Shown here: in pieces, positions 23,055-35,735 of the stretch
How positions within the stretch are numbered: the stretch's first letter is position 1
Layout: every line of letters starts with the position of its first letter
Assembly (NCBI RefSeq): GCF_030253575.1
Contig: NC_080562.1
Coordinates: 42,571,852-42,635,851, forward strand
Origin: Rhododendron vialii
Lineage: Eukaryota > Streptophyta > Magnoliopsida > Ericales > Ericaceae
Reading direction: 5' to 3'
DNA length: 64,000 nt
Translations under genes and position numbers: made by a program
The notes under the pieces: model-generated
Seen by the model: only the letters and a program-made list of their open reading frames with translations
Database searches by the model: none
Told to the model about the DNA's origin: nothing

Positions 23055-26000
23055 ATGGCGATAGGGATAGCGTGTGATGCATTGTTCAGAGCAGTGAAAG
23101 AAGAAAGGGAGATATGGGCGAAGCATTACTGTTCGTCTCACCAGATACTGCTAGTGGGCGAAGGGGACTTTTCATTTTCTCTGAGTTTGGCTCACTCCTT
23201 TGGCTCTGCTTCTAACATCGTCGCTTCTTCCCTTGACTCCTACGGTATCTTTGTTTTCATCCTGATTGCTCTTATCTTGAAAAGTTGCCGCTTTTTCGAT
23301 TGATGGATAAATGAGAAATCTTGGTTAAGGGCTTTCTTAAGCGTCTCCGATCATTGGGTATTTTGATTAAAAGATCGTAAATAGCGAAACTCAGAAAGTA
23401 TATTTGTGTATAGTTGCATGAGTGTATGTATTATGGTATTTTTGGTACGGTGGGATACACTCTGTTTCTTGTCTAGTTACTGAGCATTGAGCAATAGCGT
23501 AGGAATAAAGAGAGAAACTTATTTACGAAGACGGAGTTCAATTTCAGCTCTTTAAAAGAGTATTGGATTATCCGGATTAAAAACAATTTATTACCTTTAA
23601 TAGATAATCTAATAGATAATCTATTAGCGGTAATAGATTGTTTTCAATCCTTGAATATCTCACTAATTAGAATGATCCTACTCAGAGTTTTCTTAGAAGC
23701 CTCAGATCAATGGGTATTACCCCTATGCAACATGTATATATGCAAAACCAATGGAATTTTCTTTGTGAAGGTGTACGTATACATATTTCTATACGTTTAT
23801 TTCCCCTTTTGCAACTTCTCCATTTCTTTAGCTCTTTCTTCCACCAATTTGTGTTCTTCGCCTCCTGCACGGGATTGCTTTGATACTCATGTTTGTTGTT
23901 GTTCTAATACTCGAGGCGCGTTTGGATGCGGGATAAGGATTTGGGTATTAGTTACGAGGGGATATGATAGTAGGAGGTATTATGTAAGAAATGTGGGTCC
24001 ACATTGATGTGACGGTGGGATTAAATAGTATTTGGTTTGGATGAGAGATAAAATGATGGAATAAAGTTATTTTGTAGTTGAAATGGAAGAGAGAGGGGTA
24101 TTATCCGGAGGTATTATATAATAACACCCCAAAACCTCCCCATAAATAATTCTCCGGCAGGGGTATTAGGGGGTACAAGAGAATCCGGGGCTTAGCTAAT
24201 ATCCTCGGCAAAATGTGTTCTCAAACCATGGCTTAACCATGAGCTCACGGTTTTAGGAGGAGGGGTATTACTAATACCCCTTCGATAGCCCCCATCCAAA
24301 CAGGCCCTCAGAGAATTGGGCAATGACTTATCCCTGGCTGAAATTATATCCAATTGGAAGGAAGCTTTGGCCCTTTTGGCCTAACTTTTTTACGATTTTT
24401 TTGCGCTTTTTTTTGTTGTTTGTTTTTGCACAATGTGATACACTCCCTGCTTCATTCTGTAGTACAACTGAGTGGATTAAGTAATTACTACCCACTATCT
24501 TTTGGGTCTTTTTTAAGGGATAATCTTTTTCATGGAGCCTCCGTAAACATTCTGTTCACATGTTCACAGAAATTGTTTAATCTCATGCGTCCATTTCGAT
24601 TTTGGATAGTCCAGATTTTAATAAAAAATTTTGAGGATAAAGTTAATCACAATCAATTATTACCCCGGTTATAATTGGTTTTCAATCCAGATCGTCCAAA
24701 AATACTTTGGACGGTCGCAATTGAGCTCCGTAACTCTTTTATTACAGCTGTTCCGTAAAGAAGATTTCCTCCTTTTTCACCAATTATTTCCCACTAGCTT
24801 CGGTTCTTGTGGTTGGAGTGATAGAATCTTGACTTGAGAATGATTAAGAGAGAGAACAGGCTTCTATCATTTCATTACGAGCACTGCATGGGCAAAACCA
24901 GCATCCAACAAAATGCCATGTGAAGGCATTATAAAGTTGACCAGTTGTCCAGTGCTATAAAGAAGCAAAAGAAGGAGTGAATAAATTTTATCCATCGTCT
25001 GTGTAAAATCCCATTTTTCCACCATCGTTCATTATGGACTCCACCGAGCATTTATTATTGCAATATGAACCGTTCATATTATAAAACCAACAGTATAGTA
25101 TTGCCATGCAAAAAATTAACTTTAATGAAAGTCGCTAGATATATCAAAATTTGAATTTTGATTTATAAAATGGACGATCTGATTTTTGCCAATAATATTA
25201 AAGATAAACTGTCCATTTTACAAAGCAAATTCAATTTTTGATACTCTTATCGAGGTTCGATCAAGTTAATTTTTTGCATGGATACACTATTATGTGGGGT
25301 CTACAAGATGAACAGTTGAGATCAACAATAAGTACACGGTAGGACCGAAAATGGCAGTGGTGGAAAAGTGGGGTTTTCCACCGCCAGTGGAAAGAATTTA
25401 ATCTCAAAGAAGAATACAAGATCAACTGCAAAATCTCTTCGATAGAGGAATATTTTTGCGGCTTGACTTCCCATTACAAACCATATTCTGATATTGTGTT
25501 GTCTCCATCTCCAGGAAAGTAGAGGAGGATTGACCCGAAGCTCCCATTCGCGTGTTATCCATTACTGTATTAAGTCAGTCCGCACGAGATTTTTGCCCAA
25601 GTTTTAATTGGCCCCGCTAATAGACAGCGAAATTGATCCCTTGGTTTAGTCCATCCATAATCCATAGAGTCGTCAAATTTTTTCGGAAAAAACGTGTCTC
25701 ATAGTATATGGCTATATGCAATTAAAATGCCTTATTATCTTACCTCCCCATTCGGAGATTTTATACGTTGGATCTGCTGTTTTGTTCTAATATCATGGGT
25801 TCTGTTGTGAATCTTGTGATTTAAGTTTTCTGAAACTGTTTAGTTCATTGGTTTAAATCCTTTACTTTTCTCCTATTTTCTCTCCTTGTTACTGTTTTTG
25901 TCTACGAGTTGATGGACTCTATTTTTCTCTGACTAGCTGAATTGATTAAGAAGTACAAGCAAGCAGAATCAAATTTGGTAAAATTGGAACAATTGGGAGC

Positions 26001-28092
26001 AGACCTTTTCCACGGAGTGGATGCTACCACAATGAAGCTTCATACTGATCTCAAAATGCGGAAGTTCGATCGGATTATCTTCAACTTTCCTCATGCAGGC
26101 TTCTATGGAAAAGAAGACAATATCCTTCTCATCAAGTGAGTGGCCTTCTTGTGAAATTACCTTATGTTTTATCAATTTAAGTATCCTCCCGAGTCCCGAT
26201 TACGAACATATTGTGGTAGACATCTTTGGTGCTCTTGGTGGTCTCTGTCGTATCAATTTAAGTATCCTCCTGAACCAACAATTATTGTGCATTAACCTTT
26301 GTTACGTCCAATACACAGGATGCATAGGTATGTTGTGTATGGATTTTTATGGAATGCAAGAGGCATGCTGGGAGCCAATGGCGAAATTCACGTTAACCAC
26401 AAAACCACATTTCCATATAACCGGTGGAATCTTGAGGAACTTGCCTCACAGAATTGTTTGGCATTGATCGAGCGTGTGGATTTTAAGGCAGAGGACTACC
26501 CAGGATACAACAATAAGAGAGGCCAAGGTCCGGGTAGTGACGATACCTTTCATTTGGGAGCTTGCAGTACCTATAAATTCGGATTCTCACCTCACACCAA
26601 GAAAAGGCCAAAAGTTTCGTCGAGTTTGGATATGGCTCGCATCACATTTCAGAACTTTGTGCAGACTCCGATTGAAACGGTACGACAGCCAATTGTTCCT
26701 TACGAGTTCCGACAGCCTCAAACAAATTTCTCTCCGTACGCAAACAACATTCCCTACGATCTAGGGTTACACCACGGTCATGAAGTTTGGGAATCGTTGT
26801 CAAATCATTATAACTCTCAGTCTAAGAGTAATGTTCAAGATCTGAAAAGCAAGCTTTACAACATCACCAAGACAACTACTATAGAGTGTTATGTTGATAC
26901 TATTAAAGAGTATGCCCAAAAATTGGCTGCTGCGGGCAGTACAGTTGATGATGATGATCTCATCTTTCATACTTTAAGGGGTTTACCTAAGGTCTTCAAT
27001 GGTTTTAAGACTACAGTAAGGGCTTTACAGACCAGTGGCACACATATTACTTTTAATGACGTTGTAAACATGCTCAATAGAGAAGACATACAGCTTCTTC
27101 AGGAATCTGATCGAGATGTCTCAACTGGCTCTGTTTTGGTTGTTGCTACTCATGGAAATCAAATAGCACAAGGAAAATTGCCAGACATTTCTTCCTCTGG
27201 TGCTTCATCATCCATGACTTCTCCAGGTTCCACGTCTTATGATGGTCTAAATCACTCTTTTGGTCAACTTGGGATATCCACTCAGTCTGGTTCTACACAG
27301 CACTTTGTTTCCCCAAATGTATTTGGTTCTGTTCAATCTCCACCTGTTCAGATTCTTGGTCACCCTGATTCTCAGTATATGTCACAGATTTTACCACCAT
27401 CTCAAACGCAGCAACATCAGTATATGCCTCAGAACATGATGCCACAACAGCAATTGCAGCAGTCTTTTGTTTCCCCAAACATGAATTTTAAACAGCAATT
27501 GCCGTGTGATATATGTGGAAAAAGTAATCATTCTACCAACTGGTGTTACTATCGACCTCAATCACCACAAGTGTTTCCACCCTTTTCACAGTCTTATCAG
27601 AATTTTCAGTGGAGACAACCTATTTCTCCTTGGATGAATCCCTTTCCTTATCCTTCTGAAGTTCCTATGTATCAATCTCAGATACCACAATCATCAAGGG
27701 GCCCTATGATACCCTCACAGCAGAATGCATTTTCTGGTTCTCCGGCTTCCACATCACAGCCTCATTTTGCTGGTTTTACTGAGGCCTACACTGCTCCATC
27801 CTTTTCTCAAATTCCTGGCATGGTTTCAGGCAGCTCCTCATTTCATGTTCCACCATCAGTTGCCTATAATGAGGATTATGATTTAGTTTCACCACAAGTT
27901 GCTGCTTCTTCTTCCCAACCATGGTACTTTGATAGTGGGGCAACAAATCACATCACCCACAGTATTCAGAATCTTGCTCATCCTCAACCTGCTGTTATGA
28001 ATGATGGCATCATGGTTGGTAATGGATCTCATCTTCAAGCCTCTCATACTGGTAAGGGTTTGCTACCAACACCTTCATTTACTATTCAGTGA
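23055..28092 (+). CDS. BMT5-like copy 3 (type A) fused in frame to Copia gag-protease
   Basis: Exons are 23055-23244, 25937-26135 and 26319-28092, giving 720 codons plus stop with no interruption. Residues 1 to about 276 are a complete-looking BMT5-like domain (LLVGEGDFSFSLSLA, FDRIIFNFPHAGF, GEIHVNHKTTFPYNRW, DYPGYNNKRG) plus the start of the type A tail. At about 26757 the sequence departs from copies 1 and 5 and continues in the same frame as Copia gag. This includes a UBN2-like region, a CCHC knuckle CDICGKSNHSTNWC near residue 525 and an aspartic protease site WYFDSGATNHI near 667. The stop lies in the protease. The remaining type A tail was lost. The 5' end and promoter are nearly identical to copy 1. 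Whether the chimera is transcribed is unknown; it could equally be a dead gene that happens to be open. Confidence 0.65.
23913..24309. mobile_element. MITE insertion in intron 1 of copy 3
   Basis: Copy 1 reads straight through 'aatactcagagaa' where copy 3 has about 400 extra bases. The ends are gaggcgcgtttggatg and catccaaacaggccctc, an inverted pair, with ctc on both sides as a possible 3-bp duplication. The interior repeats ggtatta / taataccc phrases, also seen in the element at 48834-50792. Confidence 0.75.
24985..25397. mobile_element. Foldback-type insertion in intron 1 of copy 3
   Basis: This stretch is absent from copies 1 and 5. It is an imperfect inverted repeat with internal complementary phrases (caaaaaattaacttta...agttaattttttgcatgg and ataaaatggacgat...tgtccattttac). 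A related, diverged copy lies at about 53425-53760 (shared tttattattgcaat.tgaacc). Confidence 0.65.
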
Positions 28093-28734
28093 TCCAAAGT
28101 ACTTCATACACCACAAATCACTCATAATCTGATATCTGTTTTCCAATTTGCCAAAGATAACCATTGCTCACTTATTTTTTATTTTTCTGGTCTTGAAATT
28201 CAGGACAGATACCACAATCATCAAGGGGCCCTATGATACCCTCACAGCAGAATGCATTTTCTGGTTCTCAGGCTTCCACATCACAGCCTCATTTTGCTGG
28301 TTTTACTGAGGCCTACACTGCTCCATCCTTTTCTCAGATTCCTGGCATGGTTTCAGGCAGCTCCTCATTTCATGTTCCACCATCAGTTGCCTATAATGAG
28401 GATTATGATTTAGTTTCACCACAAGTTGCTGCTTCTTCTTCCCAACCATGGTACTTTGATAGTGGGGCAACAAATCACATCACCCACAGTATTCAGAATC
28501 TTGCTCATCCTCAACCTGCTGTTATGAATGATGGCATCATGGTTGGTAATGGATCTCATCTTCAAGCCTCTCATACTGGTAAGGGTTTGCTCCCAACACC
28601 TTCATTTACTTTTTCAGCGATCCAAAGTACTTCATACACCACAAATCACTCATAATCTGATATCTGTTTTCCAATTTGCCAAAGATAACCATTGCTCACT
28701 TATTTTTTATTTTTCTGGTCTTGAAATTCAGGAC
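27681..28734. repeat. 527-bp direct duplication across the Copia protease region
   Basis: Two tandem units begin gataccacaatcatcaagg at 27681 and 28208. The units are almost identical, with a small indel near 28080/28608, so the protease DSG site is present twice. The duplication arose after insertion or during replication. Confidence 0.92.
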
Positions 28735-31660
28735 AAACTTACCGACAAAATCTTGTACAAGGGGCCTTGCCACAGGGGTCTTTAGCCCATTCTGACCTCC
28801 TCTGAGATTTCTTCTGGTATCACTTCACCTATTGCTCTTGTTTCTTCTGCTATGATATGGCATCAAAAGCTGGGTCACCCTAGTTTTCCTTTATTTTCTG
28901 CTTTAATAAAACAACAGGGATTACCTGTTTCTAAACCACATGTGATCAACTATAGCTTCTGTAATATGGCTAAGAGCCATAAACTACAATTTCCTAAATC
29001 AGAAACTTTTTCTATTGTTCCTTTTCAACTTGTGCATATAGATGTGTGGGGCCCCTCTCCTATTCCTTCTCAAAAGGGATATAGATATTACCTCTTAATT
29101 GTGGATGATTTTTCTAGATTTACCTGGTTATTCCCTTTGCACTATAAATCTGAGGTAAAACATGTTGTTGCTCAGTTCAAAGCATATGTCAACACTCAAT
29201 TTCACACGACCATTTAAACTCTTAGAAGTGACAAAGGAGGTGAATTCATTAAAAATTTTCTTCTAAATTTGTTCTTAACCAATGGTATGCTTCATCAAAC
29301 CTCATGTCCAGACACACCTGAGCAGAATGGGATTACTGAAAGAAAACATAGGCATCTCATAGAAACCACTATTACTCTTCTTCTTCAGGCACAAATGCCT
29401 ACTAGTTTCTGGCTTGAGGCATTAAAACCTGCTGTCTATCTTGTGAATAGGTTACCTCATTCTAGTATTCAGTTTCAAATTCCTTACACTTTGTTATTTC
29501 AAAAATCTCCTGACTATTTGTTTCAAACCTTTTGGATGTTGTTTCCCATGGCTCAAGCCTTATAATTCTCATAAGTTGCATCCAAAATCAACACCTTGTG
29601 TTTTTCTAGGTTATTGTCCTCATACTAAAGGTTACAGGTGTTTTGATCCTTGTACAAACAAAGTATATGTCTCTAGGCAAGTCAAATTTGTGGAAACTGA
29701 ATTTTCATATTCTGCTTTAGTCAATTCTTCTTCTCCTCCTCCTTCTTCTTCTCCTTCTTACACCTCTTTTCATGTTCCTTTTAACTACTTTTGAAGATAT
29801 CATCATTCCTGTATCTTATCCTGTCTCTCCTCTTGTTGAATCTAGTGTTCCTGTTTCTGCTTCTCTTACTATAGTCCTATTCCTCACTCTTCTTCTTCTA
29901 ATTCCAGTTCTGTCTCTTCTCCATCTTCTTCTGTTCCAAATGTCTCTACTGTTGTTCCAGAGAGTTTTTATTCTGTTATACCTCCTTCTTCTTCTCATCC
30001 TAATAATCCTGCACCTCATTCTATGACCACAAGGTCCAAACATGAAATTTTTAAACCCAAAGCTGTTTTTAGTTTGAATGTTGTGGGTACAAATCCCTCC
30101 TTGCCAGACAAAGAACCAGTTACATTTTTTGAAGCTATGAAGTATCCTGTTTGGCAACAAGCCATGAGTGAGGAATATTCAGCTTTGGTGAAACAAAGGA
30201 CATGGTCTTTAGTACCACCTCCCTTAGGTGCTATTATCATAGGTTGTCAATGAATATTCAAAATTAAACGACACTCTGATGGGACTGTTGACAGATACAA
30301 AGCTAGGTTGGTTGCCACAAGCTGAAGGTGTTGACTTTAATGAGACATTCAGTCCTGTGATTAAGCAACCAACAGTCAAAGTTATTCTCAGTTTGGCTGT
30401 CCATTATTCTTGGCCTATCAAGCAACTTGATGTATCAAATGCCTTCTTGCATGGGGATCAATGAAGAAGTATACATGAGACAACCACTAGGATACAAGGA
30501 CCCTGATCATCCATAGGTTGTCTGTAAATTTTCTAAAGCCTTGTATGGTTTGAGGCAAGCACCAAGGGCATGGTACTCCATCTTTTCTGGTTTTCTCCTT
30601 CAACAAGGGTTTATTCAAAGTAAAGCTGATTCTTCTTTATTCATTAAGACCACAGCAGAAGGTGTCACTTTGGTCTTAATCTATGTTGATGATATCTTGG
30701 TTACTGGAAGTCTTTCTTCCTATATTACAGAGTTGATTCAACTTCTTAGCTCTTAAGTTTGTAATGAAAGATCTGGGCAACTTGAGTTATTTTCTGGGAA
30801 TTGAGGTGCTACGTCATGGTCCAAATCTTCTCCTTTCACAATCTAAGTATGGAACTGATCTTTTGGTCAAGGCAGGCATGTTTGAATGTAAACCTAGTTC
30901 TTCTCCTTCATCTTCCAAACCTGCTGTCTATGATCCTGACCCTGATTTTCCTGATGTTCATTGGTTCAGAACTATAGTGGGATCACTTCAATATCTCACT
31001 CTAACTAAACCTGAAATTTCATTTGCTGTAAACCTGGCCTATCAGCACATGCATAGTCCAAAACACAGCCATTTTGTGGTTGTTAAACGAATCCTCAGAT
31101 ATATCAAAGGCTCTCTTCAACAAGGGTTGCATTTTACTCCAAGTCCCTTAGTTCTAACTGCTTTTTCAGATGCAGATTGGGCAGGAAATAGACTGGACCG
31201 AAGGTCAACAACTGGTTATTGTTTTGTTTTTGGGTTCCAACTTAGTGTCCTGGTGTGCTAAGAAGCAACCCACTGTTGCGAGATCTTCTACAGAGGCAGA
31301 GTATAGAGCCTTACTCAAACAGCAGCTGATGTCACTTGGATTCAAACTCTTCTTTTGGAACTTGGAGAGCATGCTTCTGTACAACCTATCATATGGTGTG
31401 ATAATATGTCTGCTCTTGCATTAGCTGCTAATCGAGTGTATCATGCAAGGACAAAATATGTTGAGATTGACTATCACTTTATTAGAGAGAAGGTGCTGTC
31501 TAAACAAATTCAGGTTCAGCATGTTGGCACTCAAGATCAAGTGGCTGATATTTTTACTAAGTCTTTGTGTGCAGCTCGTTTTCTTTTGCTCAAAGACAAA
31601 CTCATTGTTGTTGACACACACATGAGTTTGCAGGGGCATGTAAGTCAGGGTCATTAAGTC

Positions 31661-31870
31661 TGTTAGTTAGATTAGTTAATCTGTTGTATTAAGTGGTAAG
31701 CTTGCTTAGCTTAAGTAATGCAGTTGCTGAGCTGGATTCGGTTAGGGGATTCTGTTCTATAAAGTGGTGCATGATCACCCTTGGTTCCTGAGTTGAGAAA
31801 TCAAGAACAGTAATGAAATTCAAGATCTTCTACTTCCTCCCAGTTTAGATCTAGGTTTACGAATTCCACA
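31661..31870 (+). repeat. Copia 3' LTR
   Basis: It begins TGTTAGTTAG just after a purine-containing tract, holds a TATAAAG-type box near 31759, and ends CCACA where homology to the copy 1 3' UTR resumes (gataatgagtgaatttgtg). Its ends were inferred without a second LTR for comparison. Confidence 0.6.
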
Positions 31871-32234
31871 AAGATAATGAGTGAATTTGTGATCAAGTGT
31901 GTAAAAGTTGCAGATGAAAGTACTGCTGACTTTCTGGAATAATTAGTAGTATTTGATGGCGTGTTTTAATCCATGATGTTACGGTATCCAATAATGGCTT
32001 TTGTGTTCTTCTTGTTCAAGATTCTAAAACGTTCTTCAGGTCCACAACCTCCTTCCCTTTCCAAGTACGCATTGTTATTCTTTCTTTTTTCCTGAAAAAT
32101 TATAGTCAGTACTTTAAGTGCAATACTTCAAACCTTGTGTTTTGTTCATATAGCAACTTGATACGTACCGAAAGAGAAGTGATGGAAAAACTGGTCTAGC
32201 GTGTGAAATAGATATGGAAGGGATTGTAAGAATT

Positions 32235-32660
32235 TTTTTTGAAAGGAAAAAAAAAATTCATTAATCTCTGAAATAGTTACAAAGATTAATAGGAACAAGG
32301 AGTGATAGTATTATATTCCTAACCCGAGACTCAACCGAGTATACAATGCTAACAATAATTCTATGGCCATCCAAGATCCAATACCTCAAGCTTAGCAAGA
32401 AGCCAAAATGGGAAATACTCATAGGGACAAAGCCCACATCTGTTGGCCTAAAAGTCTAGATAAAACAATAAGCTCAAACTAATAAAAGGCCTGAAAGCCT
32501 TGATGGTGGGACAAGCCCAAACAATGAAAGCCTAAATCAGCACCTAACAGCTACAAACTTTAAAATCTGCTGGCGCTGCACCAGCCCACCTCCAACCACC
32601 ACACAGAAGCCAGCCGCCCAAGCACAAGCCCAGCTGAGAAGACCTCCAATCGGCGAGAGA
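32235..32660 (-). mobile_element. LINE tail (5'-truncated) with about 16-bp target duplication
   Basis: The insert begins with a T-run (poly(A) on the minus strand) followed by aaaaattcattaatctct, a typical plant LINE 3' end. Flanks agggattgtaagaatt (32219) and agggatttgtaagaatt (32661) form the target duplication. The flank of copy 2 near 4735 has one such site. Confidence 0.75.
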
Positions 32661-32814
32661 AGGGATTTGTAAGAATTAGTGCAAGTCATATGCAGTCTAG
32701 TCCGGAACACCCCGCATATTCAAAAAGAAAATCAAAAGAACACATTATCACGTGCATGTCTAGTAAATTAAATTTGGGATTGGTCAATACAAGTTGAATT
32801 ATGCATAGAATTTT

Positions 32815-33195
32815 ATTTTATTTTTGGGTAACTTAGCTTGAATAGAAAAAAGGTTAATCGAATATACAGCCTACAAGGAGCATACCCCAGGAGGAAAAGA
32901 AAAGAAAGAATTGGAGAATCTAAAACTTAAATAAAACATAGTAGATATCCAATAATGCTCAAAACGCACTTCAAAAAAAGGACCTAGAGACCTTGCCAAG
33001 CAGGGGTGCCTGCTTGGCAGGGGTGCCGAGCACATCTCGGCCGTCCAAATGTAAAGGTATCGAACGGATTTAAAAAAAAAAAAAAAAAAAGGAAAAGGAA
33101 AAAGATGTTTCGATCCGGGCCGTTGATTCTGAGATGAATGGCTGGATTGGCCGCTCGGCAGGGGTGCCGCTCGGCAGGGTCCCCGGGTACTCAAA
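32815..33195. other. Unclassified insertion relative to the copy 1-2 block
   Basis: It starts with a T-rich, LINE-tail-like stretch and includes repeated gcaggggtgcc phrases at 33002-33175 around an A-run, suggesting a nested MITE. It has no counterpart upstream of copy 2. No gene is recognised. Confidence 0.4.
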
Positions 33196-33221
33196 AAAGC
33201 AACACAAATGACATGCAAGTT

Positions 33222-33569
33222 TTAACTCATTTTGTCTTTTGAAGCATTCAACATCTTTATTTTCTCTTGAAGCTTCTTCCTAGTTTCACCACTAGCGGGC
33301 GTAGGTGATGTGGAATCACCCACCACCTGGTTCAAGCTCTGACGAGGTCCAATGAAATCGCCTTCCAAAGGGATTCTTGGAGGCTCTTGAAAACGTGTTG
33401 ATTGATGGAGAGCCACGGGAGGAAGCTCTTGTTGATTGCTACCCCGACCTTGGACAACCGGAGTAGAGACACAAGATACAGGATAAAACACAACCGGAGG
33501 AGGCACAGTCCCTGCATCATCTTTGTTTGTTACGCATAGATTTTTTTGGAAACCTTTCCACTGGTGCAT
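33222..33569 (-). other. Unrecognised 115-codon ORF, possibly a gene fragment
   Basis: An open minus-strand frame, proline- and serine-rich, ending KKLQEKIKMLNASKDKMS. The first residues (MHQWKG) overlap DNA that also lies upstream of copy 2, so they cannot be original coding sequence. The rest is absent from the paralogous block. It may be a captured exon or chance. No family is recognised. Confidence 0.2.
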
Positions 33570-33721
33570 GGGTCAAACGTGTTGATTGAGAGAGAAATCA
33601 GGTCTCCTCGAGAGAGGTGGAAATAGGCGGTGTGAGTTCCAACACTTTTTCACATGGAGAAGATGAATGGGGAGCAAGCATCACAATAGTACTTGAAAGG
33701 AAAAGAAGAAGAGGAAAAGAA

Positions 33722-33763
<42 letters not shown>

Positions 33764-33764
33764 A

Positions 33765-35493
33765 ATGGGGCAAGTTTTGTCCAAGGTGTATATGCAGATG
33801 TGGTGAAGCAGAGGACATTTCCTCATTTCTCCAACAATTCCACTCTTAAAAACCATAGCCAGAACTGAATTTCTGCAAACCAACAGCTCAGAGTACTCAT
33901 GCATCGACCCTTCAATAATCACAACCCCTGTTTTGAATCCTCCACCTCCACCTGATCTTTCTGATTTAGTTTCTGGGGATTCCACTTCGAACACAGTTGC
34001 ATTGCATCAAAATCTTCTTACCTCTCCTCCACAATAATCGGTCTTGGACTACTGGTCTACTACCAAAGATACTAGCACTCTGTTTTCTTCATTGGTCTCA
34101 GAAGAGTCAATTATTATAAGCGATGAAGAGAGTAATTAGAAGGAGCCACCACCGGGAGAGAAAGAAGAAGGAATTAAAGAGGAGGAAAAGGTGGTTATAA
34201 ATAAGGCAGTTCTGGTGATAGAAGAGAGATGGATAAAGCACTGCAGCAGTTTCCAAAAGATACTGCTCGTTGGTGAAGGCGACTTCTCATTTTCTGCGAG
34301 TTTGGCTATGGCTTTTGGTTCTGCCCATAACATCATCGCCACTTCACTCGATACAACAGGTAACTCACAAGTTGTGTGTAAGTTAACGAACCAGTTATTT
34401 TGCATACCTACATGCAGGCTTATCTGTAGTCTGATATCGGTCTGCAGATAGCCGTTTGTATGATCTTGGTCTTCGAAAAGTGTTTTTAATGATTTGTCGC
34501 AAGAATCTTTCTGAGAAGAATCTTCCAGTGACCATCGAATACTAAGACAAACAGTCTTAACTGTCTGCACTTTGGACTGCAGAGAAATCTAATCATAAAA
34601 TATCGGGCATGTTTCATGGGGAATTTTATCACTTTAAAGTCAAAGACAAGCAGCAATTCTAGGAATTTATAGAGATATCTGTTGTTCATTTGGACTCCTC
34701 AGGGTATTTGAGCGGAAATTATAGGAGTGCAATGTCTAATATCCGAAGTCTAAGGAGCCGGGGAGCCAAGGTCATGCATGGTGTGGATGCAACACAAATG
34801 GCAGGCCAAATCTTGTTCCGAGGCATGACTTTGATCCCATAGTTTTCAATTTCCCACTCTCTGGGTTTTTTGCCGATGATTCCCGAGAATCAAAACTCCG
34901 GTCAGTAAATTTCATCTCATTCGTATGAATTTGGCTTCTCTATAGTACGAGTTTTGACCGTATATAAAGACTTGTTCATGCAATAACGAACCACCAAAAG
35001 TGTTATAAAGTGTTTTTAATGATTCAAATTTGTTAGCAGACTACCACCGGCGAAAGACTTTAATAAATTTGAACCAATGATTGTCGATATGAATGATCGG
35101 GATGTGACAACTTCGTGTCGTCTGAGTTTTGACTGGAAAGAAGCCGGGTTTTATATAACTGCTTTAGTAATCAATTCCGAACATACACAATTAAAGTTTC
35201 ATTTCCATCAACAAATTTCCTCTTGCAGGCGAGAAAGAAAACTCGTACGCCTTTTCATTGCGAATGCTAGAGAGATGATCGCGGAAGGGGGAGAAATCCA
35301 TGTTATCCACAAATCAAATGGGTTCTTTCGTGAATGGAATCTGGAGCAACTGGCATCAAGTGCAGGCCTTCAACTTATTGACGAGGTGCATTTCAATTTC
35401 ATCGATTTCCCTGGCTACCGCACAAAATATGGGTTTGGGGGTGACAAGAATTTCAACCGTAATCCTAGCAAAACCTATAAATTTGGTCTTTAG
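33765..35493 (+). pseudogene. BMT5-like protein, array copy 4 (type B), multiply broken
   Basis: Exon counterparts are 33765-34359, 34703-34900 and 35229-35493. It starts MGQVLSKV like copy 2, but a deletion shifts the frame and gives a stop at 33804-33806. Further stops occur in the leader. Exon 1 recovers with VLVIEERWIKHCSSFQKI and LLVGEGDFSFSASLAMAFGS. Exon 2 has lost one T near 34830 (198 instead of 199 nt), breaking FDRIVFN. Exon 3 keeps GEIHVIHKSNGFFREW and ends YKFGL. The leader retains about 55 residues of acidic sequence (SEESIIISDEES) that copy 2 lacks, so copy 2 carries a leader deletion relative to it. Confidence 0.85.
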
Positions 35494-35735
35494 TTTATGG
35501 TTTGCAGTTTAGCTGCAGAATCATGAAGATGAATGACTTGGTGAATAGGTGGAGTGAAGACTCTGAAGAATGTGAATCTGGAAACATGGGGATATTAGTG
35601 CACAATCCGGGGGCGTGCTGTGCAGTGTGTTGTACAATTTCAACCGTTTAAAATTGGTAGGAATTTTTAGCGGACAAAAAATTGATACAAAATTGGGCCT
35701 TATGTTTTAACTCTAAACAACCTGATGATTAGGCT

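Larger units (their letters stand above)
26757..31870 (+). mobile_element. 5'-truncated, degenerate Ty1/Copia retrotransposon
   Basis: The order is gag, protease, integrase, reverse transcriptase, RNase H, 3' LTR. Landmarks are the CCHC knuckle (27505), protease DSG (27931), integrase HQKLGHPS (28861), HIDVWGP (29035) and EQNGITERKHRHL (29324), RT YVDD (about 30683), and RNase H with [10 protein letters not shown] and KYVEIDYHFIREK. The integrase zinc motif has lost one cysteine. Stops and frameshifts break pol, for example at 28090, 29215 and 30250. The 3' LTR is about 31661-31870 (TGTTAG...CCACA, TATA box near 31759). There is no 5' LTR, primer site or gag start: the element joins copy 3 exon 3 directly on the left and copy 3's 3' UTR on the right, so host exon sequence and the element's 5' end were deleted together or it inserted truncated. 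Confidence 0.9.

Noticed and set aside
26757-31870. Active Copia element
   Set aside because: No 5' LTR or primer site, several stops and frameshifts in pol, and a lost integrase zinc cysteine.
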